From a bacterium BMS3Bbin14 (GTDB lineage: Bacteria > Desulfobacterota > Desulfobulbia > Desulfobulbales > Desulfobulbaceae), in contig BDTX01000021.1 in assembly GCA_002897615.1 (NCBI GenBank), forward strand, positions 245,044 to 309,043: a stretch of 64,000 nucleotides of DNA, read 5' to 3'. Under the pieces are notes generated by a model. The model saw only the letters and a list, made by a program, of their open reading frames with translations. It made no database searches and was not told the origin of the DNA. Positions 56,015 to 63,860 of the stretch are shown here, piece by piece. The stretch's first letter is position 1. Each line of letters starts with the position of its first letter. The translations under genes and the position numbers were made by a program.

Positions 56015-56881
56015 TCAGCTTTTATTTTCTTTCCAGGCCAGGTGCAGCTCGGCGGCCGCCGCGTACCGGGCAATATCATCCTGCAGTTCCCGGACGTACG
56101 GACAGTCGACAACGGCCAGCAGGGTCTGCCGCAGCCGGTACACCGGACTGCCGGCCCGGGGTTCGTCAAGACGTTCGAGCATGTACGGAAAAATCTGCGG
56201 CCGGCGGCACACCTCGGGCCGCTGTGCGTAGACCCGGCAGCGGCCGCTGCCGGCTTCCAGGTTCGGACATTGCGCCCCCCGGGGCAGGATCAGGCTCCAG
56301 CCGTTTTGCCAGTGAAAGAGGCCGGGCGACCGCCGCCGGTAAAAGGGCCGGCCGTCACAGTACAGTTCCTCTTCATCCCGGGCGCGATGAGCCCGGCTGC
56401 CGGCATGGTCACAGCGATCAACGTCAAAGAGGTCAATCTCCCGCGGGGCCAGCGGAATCTCGAAAAACTCCTGGCTCATGCCCGCAGACGGCCCGGTGCA
56501 GCAGAGCGTACAGTTGCATGGCCCGCAGAGCCGGCTGTTGATCTTTTCCAGTTCGGCGGTCAGGACCTGCTGCATAACCAGGGCCGAGACGGCCGTCATC
56601 CGGTCCACGGGCTCACCCTGCTCGTCAACCACGTCTTCCCCGATTTCCTGCTCTGATTTCAGCGATTCAAGCGGCTGCAGGAACTCCAGGTATTCACGCA
56701 GCAGGGCCACGGGATGTTCATAAACGGCCAGCTCCGTTTCAATAGGTTCGGGCATCTCCCCGACGACCTCGGCCACCGTGGCGAAGGGCCCGGTCAGGTA
56801 AAGAAACTGCACCATGGACACCAACGGTGCCACCGGCTGACGCAGCAGAGATAGTCCCGGCTCGAATGTGTTTTTGTTCAT
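56015..56881 (-). CDS. YkgJ-type cysteine cluster protein
   Basis: The 288-residue protein has the cysteine cluster typical of the YkgJ/CxxCxxCC family: CGPCNCTLCCTGP (about 137-149) followed by CPNLEAGSGRCRVYAQRPEVCRRP (about 216-239). This is thought to bind a metal or an Fe-S cluster. The function of the family is unsettled. It starts 18 bp upstream of plsY on the same strand, so they may be co-transcribed. The N-terminal 100 residues are specific to this protein. Confidence 0.82.
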   Translation of the reverse strand: MNKNTFEPGLSLLRQPVAPLVSMVQFLYLTGPFATVAEVVGEMPEPIETELAVYEHPVALLREYLEFLQPLESLKSEQEIGEDVVDEQGEPVDRMTAVSALVMQQVLTAELEKINSRLCGPCNCTLCCTGPSAGMSQEFFEIPLAPREIDLFDVDRCDHAGSRAHRARDEEELYCDGRPFYRRRSPGLFHWQNGWSLILPRGAQCPNLEAGSGRCRVYAQRPEVCRRPQIFPYMLERLDEPRAGSPVYRLRQTLLAVVDCPYVRELQDDIARYAAAAELHLAWKENKS

Positions 56882-57068
56882 CTTTTTCCTTTTTTCCCCA
56901 GCCTGATCCGTATCCGGATACTACACAAAACAGCACGGGAAAACAAGCCGCTGCCGGAGGAACTTTTCGCTGGCGCTCGCCTGGACTTTACTTTACAGTA
57001 CATCATTTTATGCATACAATGAGGAAACAAACTATTATCGCACGACTCGTTTTTAAAGAAAATTTTTC

Positions 57069-57581
57069 ATGGCTATCCTGACAATACTGACCTTTCCCCA
57101 TCCCATACTGCGCCGGAAGGCTGACCTGGTAACCAGGTTTGACGACCAACTGAAACAACTGGCCGCCGACATGGGGGAAACCATGTACAAGGCTCCGGGA
57201 GTCGGCCTGGCCGCCAACCAGATCGGCGTTTTGCAGCAACTGATCGTGATTGATATTTCCCGGGAAGAAGAGGAGAAAAAATACTTTGTCCTGGTCAACC
57301 CGGTCATCACGCACGGAGAAGGCAGCGAAGTCGATGAGGAGGGCTGCCTCAGTGTCCTGGAGTACACGGCCAAGGTCAAGCGTTTTACGCAAATCCATGT
57401 AACGGCCCAGAACCTCGACGGCAAGACCTTTGGATTTGACGCGGAAGACCGCTTCGCCCGCATCATCCAGCACGAAATCGACCATCTGCACGGCAAGCTG
57501 TTCATCGACAGGATCAGCTCTCTCAAGCGTAACCTGTACAAAAAAAAGCTGAAAAAAATTCTCCGCTCGGAAGCAGCATGA
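57069..57581 (+). CDS. def: Peptide deformylase
   Basis: Def removes the formyl group from new proteins. The 170-residue metalloenzyme has the three signature motifs: APGVGLAANQIGV, DEEGCLSVL (metal-ligand Cys) and QHEIDHLHGKLFID (metal-ligand His and catalytic Glu). It is followed directly by fmt, overlapping by four bases (ATGA), the usual pairing of formylation and deformylation. Confidence 0.97.
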   Translation: MAILTILTFPHPILRRKADLVTRFDDQLKQLAADMGETMYKAPGVGLAANQIGVLQQLIVIDISREEEEKKYFVLVNPVITHGEGSEVDEEGCLSVLEYTAKVKRFTQIHVTAQNLDGKTFGFDAEDRFARIIQHEIDHLHGKLFIDRISSLKRNLYKKKLKKILRSEAA

Positions 57582-58522
57582 GCAGCAAGCCGCTCCGGAT
57601 TATCTTTATGGGGACCCCCGATTTTGCCGTGCCCGCGCTCCAGGCCCTTATCGACGGCCCGGACCTGGTCGTTGCCGTGATCTGCCAGCCGGACCGGGCA
57701 AGAGGGCGGGGCCGGAAGACCGGCGCCCCGCCGGTCAAAATCCTGGCCGCAGAACACCATCTTGCCGTCCTGCAGCCCGACTCCATCCGGACCGATGACT
57801 TTTTTGAGCACGTAAAAGAACTGGCCCCGGACCTGGTCGTGGTTGCCGCCTACGGCAAGATCCTGCCGGGCCGCCTGCTGCGGCTGCCGCCGCTGGGGAC
57901 CATCAACGTGCACGGCTCCCTGCTCCCAAAATACCGGGGGGCCGCGCCCATTCAATGGGCGCTTATCAATGGCGAACAGGAAACCGGTATAACCATCATG
58001 CAGGTTGATGAGGGCATGGACACCGGTGATATCCTGCTGCAGGTGTCCCGGCCCATCAAAGACGATGACACTGCCGGCTCCCTGTTCGCCGCCCTGGCGG
58101 AACTTGGGGGCGAGGCCCTGACGGACGCGGTGGCGCAGCTCAAGAAAGGGCAGCTGCAGGCGGTCCGGCAGGATGACCGCCTGGCCACCGGGGCTCCCAT
58201 GCTGACCAAGGAGCAGGGCCATCTGGACTGGCGCCGCCCGGCCCGCGACCTGCACTGCCTGATCCGCGGCCTGGACCCCTGGCCTTCGGCCTACAGCTTC
58301 CTGGCCGGCAAGCGCTTTCGTTTCTTTAAGCCGCTGGTCGTCGACGGCCCGGTGGCCGAACCGCCCGGCACCATCTGCCGGGCCGACAAAAACGGTCTCC
58401 TGATCGCCACCGGTCATGATTATCTGCTGGTCCGGGAAATCCAGCCGGAAGGCAAAAAACGCATGAGCGTCCAGGCCTGTCTCTGCGGCCTGTCCCTGCC
58501 CGTTGGCGGGCAGCTGCACTGA
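57578..58522 (+). CDS. fmt: Methionyl-tRNA formyltransferase
   Basis: Fmt formylates initiator methionyl-tRNA. The 314-residue protein has IIFMGTPDFAVPALQAL at the N terminus, the catalytic HGSLLPKYRGAAPIQWALI (Asn-His-Asp site region) and DEGMDTGDIL. The C-terminal oligonucleotide-binding domain is intact. It overlaps the larC start by one base. Confidence 0.97.
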   Translation: MSSKPLRIIFMGTPDFAVPALQALIDGPDLVVAVICQPDRARGRGRKTGAPPVKILAAEHHLAVLQPDSIRTDDFFEHVKELAPDLVVVAAYGKILPGRLLRLPPLGTINVHGSLLPKYRGAAPIQWALINGEQETGITIMQVDEGMDTGDILLQVSRPIKDDDTAGSLFAALAELGGEALTDAVAQLKKGQLQAVRQDDRLATGAPMLTKEQGHLDWRRPARDLHCLIRGLDPWPSAYSFLAGKRFRFFKPLVVDGPVAEPPGTICRADKNGLLIATGHDYLLVREIQPEGKKRMSVQACLCGLSLPVGGQLH

Positions 58523-59736
58523 TGAAAATCGCCTACCTGGACTGTTTTTCAGGGATCAGCGGCGACATGCTGCTGGGCGCCCTGCTGGCCGCGGGCCTGC
58601 CTGAGCTGGTTCTGCACGACACCGTAAACGGGCTGGGTCTTGCCGGCTGTTGCCTGGAAATCAGCAGGCAGACGGCCGGTTCCCTGGCCGCCACCAGGGT
58701 CCGGGTGCAGGTGACGGCACCGCAGCCGTCCCGGCACCTGGGCGACATCAAAAATATTCTCGACCATGCCCGCCTTGCCGAGACGGTCAGGCAGGAGAGT
58801 TATGCCGTCTTTGTCCGCCTGGCCCGGGCCGAGGCGGCGGTGCACGGCGTCCCGGCCGAAGAGGTCCATTTTCACGAAGTCGGCGCCCTTGACGCCCTGG
58901 TGGATGTGGCCGGGGTCATTGCCGGTCTGCATCACCTGGGCATCCGCAGGCTGACCTGCTCGCCGCTGCCCATGCCCCGTGGCTGGGTGCAATGCGCCCA
59001 TGGCGAGCTGCCGCTGCCGGCGCCGGCAGTATGCGAGTTGCTGCGCGGCCTGCCGGTGTACGGGGAAGATATCGACCAGGAACTGGTGACGCCGACCGGG
59101 GCCGCCCTGGTCAGGGAAAAAGCGGCAGGGTTCGGGGCCATGCCGCCCATGCGCATGCAGTGCACCGGCTACGGCGCCGGCAGTTTGGAGCGTCGCGACG
59201 GCCGGCCCAACCTGCTGCGGCTGGTGATCGGCACCGGTTACCATGCCGATGAGGCGCAGCGGATCGAGGTCATCGAAACCAACCTGGATGACTGGAATCC
59301 TGAAACCTGGCCCCATGTATCCGAACGGCTCATGGCCAATGGCGCACTCGATGTAAGTTTGGTTCCCGTCCTGATGAAAAAGGGGCGGGCAGGGTATCTC
59401 CTGCGGGTCTGTTGCGAACCGGCCCGCAGTCCGGCCGTCAAGGAAACGATCCTGGTCGAGACCAGCGCCATCGGCCTGCGTTTCCGTACCGAACAGCGTC
59501 TGACCCTGCCGCGGCAGCCGGTCATGGTGCGGACCAGGTGGGGGACTGTCCGGGCCAAACGGATCGACACCCCGGCCGGCCCGGTCATCACCCCGGAATA
59601 TGAAGATTGCCGCCGCCTGGCCAGAGAAAAAAATATTCCTCTCAAAAGAGTGTACGAGGCAGTGGCGGCCGGAAACCAGAAATCAGAAACCAGAAACCAG
59701 AAGTCAGACACTGGAAACCGGCAACCGGAACCTTGA
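58522..59736 (+). CDS. larC: Nickel-pincer cofactor biosynthesis protein LarC
   Basis: LarC inserts nickel into the pyridinium-dithiocarboxylate pincer cofactor first found in lactate racemase. The 404-residue protein starts AYLDCFSGISGDMLLGAL, contains the family's EVHFHEVGALDALVD histidine-rich segment (metal binding) and the C-terminal ETNLDDWNPE region. LarB and LarE are not in this window. The last 17 residues (from NQKSETRNQKSDTGNRQPEP) are encoded by a short tandem repeat and are unlikely to belong to the original protein. Confidence 0.93.
   Translation: MKIAYLDCFSGISGDMLLGALLAAGLPELVLHDTVNGLGLAGCCLEISRQTAGSLAATRVRVQVTAPQPSRHLGDIKNILDHARLAETVRQESYAVFVRLARAEAAVHGVPAEEVHFHEVGALDALVDVAGVIAGLHHLGIRRLTCSPLPMPRGWVQCAHGELPLPAPAVCELLRGLPVYGEDIDQELVTPTGAALVREKAAGFGAMPPMRMQCTGYGAGSLERRDGRPNLLRLVIGTGYHADEAQRIEVIETNLDDWNPETWPHVSERLMANGALDVSLVPVLMKKGRAGYLLRVCCEPARSPAVKETILVETSAIGLRFRTEQRLTLPRQPVMVRTRWGTVRAKRIDTPAGPVITPEYEDCRRLAREKNIPLKRVYEAVAAGNQKSETRNQKSDTGNRQPEP
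59676..59735 (+). repeat. Short tandem repeat at the end of larC
   Basis: Units of the form GAAACCAG and AATCAG/AGTCAG recur about six times in 60 bp, drifting to GGAAACCGGCAACCGGAACC. It is read in frame as the C-terminal tail of LarC and lies just before the pgpA start. Confidence 0.75.
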
Positions 59737-59737
59737 A

Positions 59738-60193
59738 ATGGATCGTCTGATTATGTTCATCGCCACTGGAGCCTGGTCCGGCTACCTGCCCAAGGCCCCC
59801 GGGACCTGGGGCTCGGCGGTCGGAGTGCTGCTGTGGCTGGGGCTCGGTCAGCTGGCGCTCGCCCCCTATCTCGGCGGGGTCGCGGTCCTCCTGCTCATCG
59901 GCACTGCCTGCGCCGGGTCGGCCGAGAAAATCGTGGATCGGAGCGATCCCGGCCTGGTGGTCATCGACGAGGTGGTGGGTCAGCTCATTGCCCTGACCAT
60001 GGTTCCGGCCCGTCCGCTGCCCGTCCTGGCCGGTTTTCTCCTGTTCCGCCTCCTGGATATCACCAAGCCCTTTCCCGCGGGCTGGCTGGACCGTCATATC
60101 CACGGCGGCCTGGGCATCATGCTCGACGACGTTGTCGCCGGACTCTATGCCCTGCTGATCCTGCAGGCCGGACTCCGGTTTTTTGCCTTATAA
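59738..60193 (+). CDS. pgpA: Phosphatidylglycerophosphatase A
   Basis: PgpA dephosphorylates phosphatidylglycerophosphate in phospholipid synthesis. The protein of about 151 residues has ATGAWSGYLPKAPGTWGSAVG, the metal/phosphate motif VVIDEVVGQLIAL and RLLDITKPFPAGWLDRH, plus three to four membrane segments. I place the start at the ATG at 59738, one base after the larC stop. The longer frame beginning at 59600 reads through larC and its tandem repeat. Confidence 0.94.
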   Translation: MDRLIMFIATGAWSGYLPKAPGTWGSAVGVLLWLGLGQLALAPYLGGVAVLLLIGTACAGSAEKIVDRSDPGLVVIDEVVGQLIALTMVPARPLPVLAGFLLFRLLDITKPFPAGWLDRHIHGGLGIMLDDVVAGLYALLILQAGLRFFAL

Positions 60194-60273
60194 CCATAGC
60201 CGTGTCCGGGACGATTTTTATATAAATTTATCTTTTGTTCGCTGTGAAATTCAATTTTTCTCAATTTCATGTA

Positions 60274-60315
60274 TTGACGGTTTAGCCTGCAAAGTTTATA
60301 CTTTGAAATATAAAC
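60274..60315 (+). promoter_or_regulatory. Promoter with overlapping operator-like inverted repeat
   Basis: TTGACG (60274-60279) and TATACT (60297-60302) are 17 bp apart, a near-consensus sigma-70 promoter. The inverted repeat GTTTATA...TATAAAC (60294-60315) overlaps the -10 box. This is the usual arrangement for autoregulation by a toxin-antitoxin complex, and it lies just upstream of the antitoxin. Confidence 0.65.
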
Positions 60316-60337
60316 TTAAAAGAGTGGGAGGTTGATT

Positions 60338-60571
60338 ATGAAAGCCACGGCCAAAGACCTGAGATTTCATTCAAAGGAGCTGATCGAGTCAGTTAATAGA
60401 GGAGAAGAGGTCGTAATTACTTTTCGAGGGAAACCTTGTGCAAAGCTTGTCCCTTTCGGTGAACAGAAAAATAAAGAAATAAAGCATGAACTTTTCGGAA
60501 TGTGGAAAGACCATGATCTGACAAAAAATGTAGATGAATATGTCAGAAATTTGAGAAAAGGACGATTCTAA
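60338..60571 (+). CDS. Phd/YefM-type antitoxin
   Basis: The protein of about 77 residues has the Phd/YefM DNA-binding N terminus (MKATAKDLRFHSKELIESV, then GEEVVITFRGKPCAKLVPF). Its Lys/Asp-rich C-terminal tail would bind and neutralise the toxin. A GGGAGG ribosome site lies six bases before the ATG at 60338. The stop overlaps the toxin start (TAATG). Phd-type antitoxins paired with PIN toxins are a standard VapBC variant. Confidence 0.88.
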   Translation: MKATAKDLRFHSKELIESVNRGEEVVITFRGKPCAKLVPFGEQKNKEIKHELFGMWKDHDLTKNVDEYVRNLRKGRF

Positions 60572-60948
60572 TGGTTGTTGATACCGATGTGCTCATCTGG
60601 TATATGCAAGGCAACGAAAAGGCATTCCATCTAATCGAAAATACAGATAATTTTTTTATATCTGTTGTCACCTATATGGAACTTGTTCAGGGAATGAGAA
60701 ACAAAAAAGAACTGAACAATTTTCGCCAGGCTCTTTATGCTTGGAACACTAAGATTTTATACATTTCTGAAGAAATATCGGCCAAAGCAATGTTTGCGGT
60801 CGAGCAACATTTTTTGAGCCATTCTATGCAGCTAGCTGATGCACTAATTGGATCAACAGCTATCGCTTACGGATTACCTCTTCTTACTGGGAACGACAAG
60901 CATTACAAGGTGATGAAAGGAATTCAAATTAAGAGATTTCGTCCATAA
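60571..60948 (+). CDS. VapC-type PIN-domain toxin
   Basis: The 125-residue PIN ribonuclease has the acidic active-site residues in VVDTDVLIWYMQG (Asp-4/6), TYMELVQGMRN (Glu) and LADALIGSTAIAYG (Asp). It would cleave RNA and be blocked by the Phd-type protein encoded just upstream. The pair lies between pgpA and the arsenosugar-type genes. Confidence 0.88.
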   Translation: MVVDTDVLIWYMQGNEKAFHLIENTDNFFISVVTYMELVQGMRNKKELNNFRQALYAWNTKILYISEEISAKAMFAVEQHFLSHSMQLADALIGSTAIAYGLPLLTGNDKHYKVMKGIQIKRFRP

Positions 60949-61110
60949 CTTGTTTAAATAAAAACATAAACAGCAAGCAAGCCAATTAAGCCGACCCGCA
61001 GGCGCTGTCTTTGCTTTTTAGGTTGTTCAAGTTCAGTTCACATAGCCAATTTCGGTTAAGTGTTTATCCGCGGCGGGCGGCTTATCGGTAGCATTATTCT
61101 GGAGAAACGC

Positions 61111-61443
61111 ATGGAGACCTATTACGATCCGAACGATCTGGCAAGATTTGGTGAAATCGGCGAAGAAGTCCCGGAATTGTCCCGGAAATTTTTTGAATAT
61201 TATGAAGCGGTTTTCAAGGAAGGGGAATTGACGGAGCGGGAAAAGGCCCTCATCGCCCTGGCCGTTGCCCATGCCGTGCAGTGCCCGTACTGCATTGACG
61301 CCTATACTCACGCCTGTCTCGAAAAGGGCTCCAACAAGGCGGAAATGACCGAGGCCGTTCACGTGGCCTGCGCCATCCGCGGCGGCGCATCCCTGGTGCA
61401 CGGCGTGCAGATGCGCAATATCTGCGAAAAAATTTCCATGTAA
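61111..61443 (+). CDS. Peroxidase-like AhpD-fold protein, arsenosugar-associated
   Basis: The 110-residue protein is a carboxymuconolactone decarboxylase/AhpD-type fold with the redox motif CPYCIDAYTHAC (CxxC with downstream His). It belongs to the small branch regularly found beside the ArsS radical SAM gene, as here (19 bp downstream). I choose the ATG at 61111, seven bases after GGAG, because the upstream start at 61060 adds a non-homologous stretch. The role in the pathway is not established. Confidence 0.85.
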   Translation: METYYDPNDLARFGEIGEEVPELSRKFFEYYEAVFKEGELTEREKALIALAVAHAVQCPYCIDAYTHACLEKGSNKAEMTEAVHVACAIRGGASLVHGVQMRNICEKISM

Positions 61444-61462
61444 CGCCGGCAGGTAACGATTC

Positions 61463-62449
61463 GTGGCAGAGAATGTTTTTCAAACGGCCCTTGCCGCCAG
61501 CGACCTGCAACTGAACCGGGACCATACCACCACGTTGCAGATCAATGTGGGGCGCCTGTGCAACCTGGCCTGTAAGCACTGCCATGTCGATGCCGGACCC
61601 GGCCGCCAGGAGGTCATGGGCCGGGAGACCATGGCAGCCGTCATCGAGTTTGCCCGCAACAACTCTTTTACCACCATCGACATCACCGGCGGCGCGCCGG
61701 AGATGGTGCCCGGTATCGCCGGTTTTATCGAACGGCTCGCGCCGTTGACGCAGAGGCTGATGATGCGGTCAAACCTTGTCGTGCTGCTGGAAAGAGGCCA
61801 GAACGACCTGTTGGAGCTGTGCCGCCGGCTGCGGGTGGTCATTGTGGCCTCCCTGCCGTCGACCAACCGGAGCCAGGCGGATTCCCAGCGTGGCCGGGGG
61901 GTATGGGACCAGAGCATCAGCATGTTGAAAAAGCTGAACGGGCTTGGTTACGGACAAAAGGGAACCGGGCTGGAACTCTATCTTGTGGCCAACCCTGCCG
62001 GGGCCTTTTTGCCTGTTGATCAGTGTACGGCGGAACGAAAATTCAAAAGCGATCTGGCAAGGAAATGGGGCATAGAGTTCACCGGCCTCTTTACCTTTGC
62101 CAATGTCCCCCTGGGACGATTCCGGACCTGGCTGGAACAGTCGGGCAATCTCGATGCCTACACGGACAAACTGGTCAACAGCTTCAATCCGGCAACGGTT
62201 GCCGGGCTCATGTGCAAAAAATTGATCAGCGTTTCCTGGGAAGGTTTACTGTATGATTGCGACTTTAACCTGGCGGCCGGCGTCCCCTATACCGGCACGC
62301 CGGTTCACGTTGCCGATGCGGGAGTTATTGTCCCGGGTACGCCGATCATGACCGGTATCTATTGTTTTGCCTGCACGGCCGGGTCGGGATTTACCTGAGC
62401 GGGCGCAATAACCGCCGAGGCCGGCGGTAAGCAATTGCGCAGAAATTAA
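61463..62449 (+). CDS. arsS: Arsenosugar-type radical SAM selenoprotein ArsS (UGA = Sec)
   Basis: The radical SAM cluster motif CNLACKHCHVDAG lies at about residues 33-45, and TTIDITGGAPEM follows, typical of ArsS. The C-terminal Cys-rich motif reads YCFACTAGSGFT, then a UGA at 62396-62398. In other ArsS proteins the position after this motif is Cys or Sec. Here UGA is followed by 16 further sense codons (AGAITAEAGGKQLRRN) and a UAA at 62447, and by a SECIS-like hairpin. With selC in the window I read the UGA as selenocysteine, giving about 328 residues. GTG start with AGGTAA upstream. The second partial copy starts at 63861. Confidence 0.85.
62403..62440 (+). promoter_or_regulatory. Bacterial SECIS-like hairpin in arsS
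   Basis: Starting five bases after the UGA, GCGCAAT (62403-62409) pairs with ATTGCGC (62434-62440). Above a one-by-five internal loop, ACCGCCG (62411-62417) pairs with CGGCGGT (62422-62428), capped by the loop AGGC. The GG in the loop (62419-62420) is about 21 nt after the UGA, within the usual range for bacterial SECIS elements that bind SelB. Confidence 0.8.
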
Positions 62450-62732
62450 TTGGCAGAATTGGCGCCCGGATTTGGGTTAGATTGAGGCTCGGCTCAAGAT
62501 GGCCGGTCTTCTTCCTTTTGATGGCGATGTGGTTTTTATTATGCCTTTTTCTAGCAAACTTCTAAGCGGTTTTCGAGGGGCAGATTCTGAGGAATAAATG
62601 GTTTTGGCATATTTTCGTATCCTTTCAGCATAGATTAAGATACGAAACTGTTTTTTGTCAATCATTCATGATACGCAAAATACAACAAATCCATATCGAT
62701 TAACCTATTAAACTAACTCCTTTTCCCCGATA
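62450..62732. other. Intergenic stretch downstream of arsS
   Basis: This holds the segment resembling 6632-6690 and a minus-strand open frame (62477-62665, 62 codons) with no recognisable product or ribosome site. Otherwise nothing is seen. Confidence 0.4.
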
Positions 62733-63140
62733 TTATATTCTTGGGCTATGAAGCTTGATTGGCAACACAGCTTGAAAGTTTAGAAAATCTTTATCTGTGG
62801 TTAAAATAGACATTTTACGGCGTGTAGCTATGGCACAGATGAGGAAGTCTGTATTTGAGCCCTGAACGCCCTTGTTTCTTGCCATATTAAAGTATTCTGC
62901 TGCCAATTCGTAGTCTTCTCTTTCAAGTTCAAGATCCTCAAAAGCTTCAAGGTGGCTCCTGAGTAGATTAAATTGTTTTTTTGATTTTATACCACTGAGA
63001 AGTTCTTGGCGGATTGGGCCAACGAGTTGAGCACGGACTTCTTTTATTAATTCTTTTAATTCCTCAACGTACCCGTTGCTCTGTGGTTCATTTCTCCTGA
63101 GTGCTAACGACCATACACAAGTGTCAATTATGATTTTCAT
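62733..63140 (-). CDS. PIN-domain toxin (VapC type)
   Basis: The 135-residue PIN ribonuclease has the first active-site Asp in KIIIDTCVWSLAL, Glu in IRQELLSG, and the C-terminal acidic pair in GSNTDFLICAIA followed by ILTTDKDF. The start overlaps the antitoxin stop by four bases (ATGA). It lies between the two arsS copies. Confidence 0.88.
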   Translation of the reverse strand: MKIIIDTCVWSLALRRNEPQSNGYVEELKELIKEVRAQLVGPIRQELLSGIKSKKQFNLLRSHLEAFEDLELEREDYELAAEYFNMARNKGVQGSNTDFLICAIATRRKMSILTTDKDFLNFQAVLPIKLHSPRI

Positions 63141-63337
63141 TTTACAGCTCTTTGTTTCTTGTAATCATAATTTTGGTCGTAGTCTATTTTGCTGAAAACA
63201 TTAAATATTTCTGTTTGCTTCCTCCTCTGGATATATTCTTGCAAGGCTTCTGTTACGGCTCCTTTTTTTGTTTTATGCTTTCCGATTGCTTTTGCTTCAT
63301 TAATCAGCCAGTCATCGATTGCGAGATTTGTAGCCAT
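63137..63337 (-). CDS. VapB-type antitoxin
   Basis: The 66-residue protein begins MATNLAIDDWLINEAKAIG and continues KKGAVTEALQEYIQRRKQ, a ribbon-helix-helix-like DNA-binding part of the DUF2191/VapB kind. A basic and acidic tail would bind the toxin. AAGGAGGTG, four bases before the ATG at 63337, is a near-perfect ribosome site. The longer upstream frame to 63508 has no support. Confidence 0.88.
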   Translation of the reverse strand: MATNLAIDDWLINEAKAIGKHKTKKGAVTEALQEYIQRRKQTEIFNVFSKIDYDQNYDYKKQRAVK

Positions 63338-63356
63338 GTTGCACCTCCTTTTCAGT

Positions 63357-63394
63357 TTACACAATATTATAATGTTTTTTGTGTGTAAGGTAAA
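63357..63394 (-). promoter_or_regulatory. Promoter with inverted repeat upstream of the second antitoxin
   Basis: On the minus strand TTTACC (63389-63394) and TATAAT (63366-63371) are 17 bp apart. The inverted repeat TTACACA (63357-63363) and TGTGTAA (63382-63388) spans the spacer and the -10 box, as for an autoregulated toxin-antitoxin operon. Confidence 0.65.
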
Positions 63395-63562
63395 GAGGGG
63401 ATAATTTTTTCTTTTGGCACACCGGGTCAGGAGGGCTTCGCACCCCATCATCAGCGCAACGGTAGCACGCCTCCCTAGGATACCGGCGGGGACACGCCGG
63501 GTGATCACAACAGTTATGACAACCTACTGTAATCACATATAAAAACGAGACATCGGGCGAAA

Positions 63563-63852
63563 GGGGACGACCTTAAATATTTAAATAACTCAAGCTTCCA
63601 GTTGGTAACCTCGTTCCTTGGCCATCTTCTCTCCTCGCTGAACTGCGTAGCTTACAGCGGCCAGCGTTATGGCAAATTTCCTCGCCAGATCAACCATGGG
63701 CATTCCCAATTCAGCCACAGCCCAATAGCAGAGTAAATCCCTGGCCCGAACCCGGTCCTTTTGCTTCCCTCTTGCGGGTATGTAATCCTGGCCGTATGCA
63801 TACGGCCAAATATACTTTATGCCAAGCTATTTAACTATTTAAGGTCGTCCCC
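63563..63852 (-). mobile_element. Deletion derivative of a REP-associated tyrosine transposase element
   Basis: The 290-bp element is bounded by 28-bp inverted repeats with two mismatches, each beginning GGGGACGACCTTAAATA at its outer end. On the minus strand an open stretch (63793 down to the stop at 63590) encodes about 67 residues: DRVRARDLLCYWAVAELG, then VDLARKFAITLAAVSYAVQR, the C-terminal helix-turn-helix of Y1-type REP-associated transposases. The catalytic HUH domain is gone. An 18-bp perfect palindrome (63790-63807, centre GTATGCATAC) sits at the deletion side. Confidence 0.85.
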
Positions 63853-63860
63853 CTTCTTCT

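Noticed and set aside
57053..58519. Minus-strand open frame of 488 codons
   Set aside because: It is antisense to def and fmt, both certain.
62477..62665. 62-codon minus-strand open frame after arsS
   Set aside because: No ribosome site or recognisable product. It could be a relic, but support is too thin.
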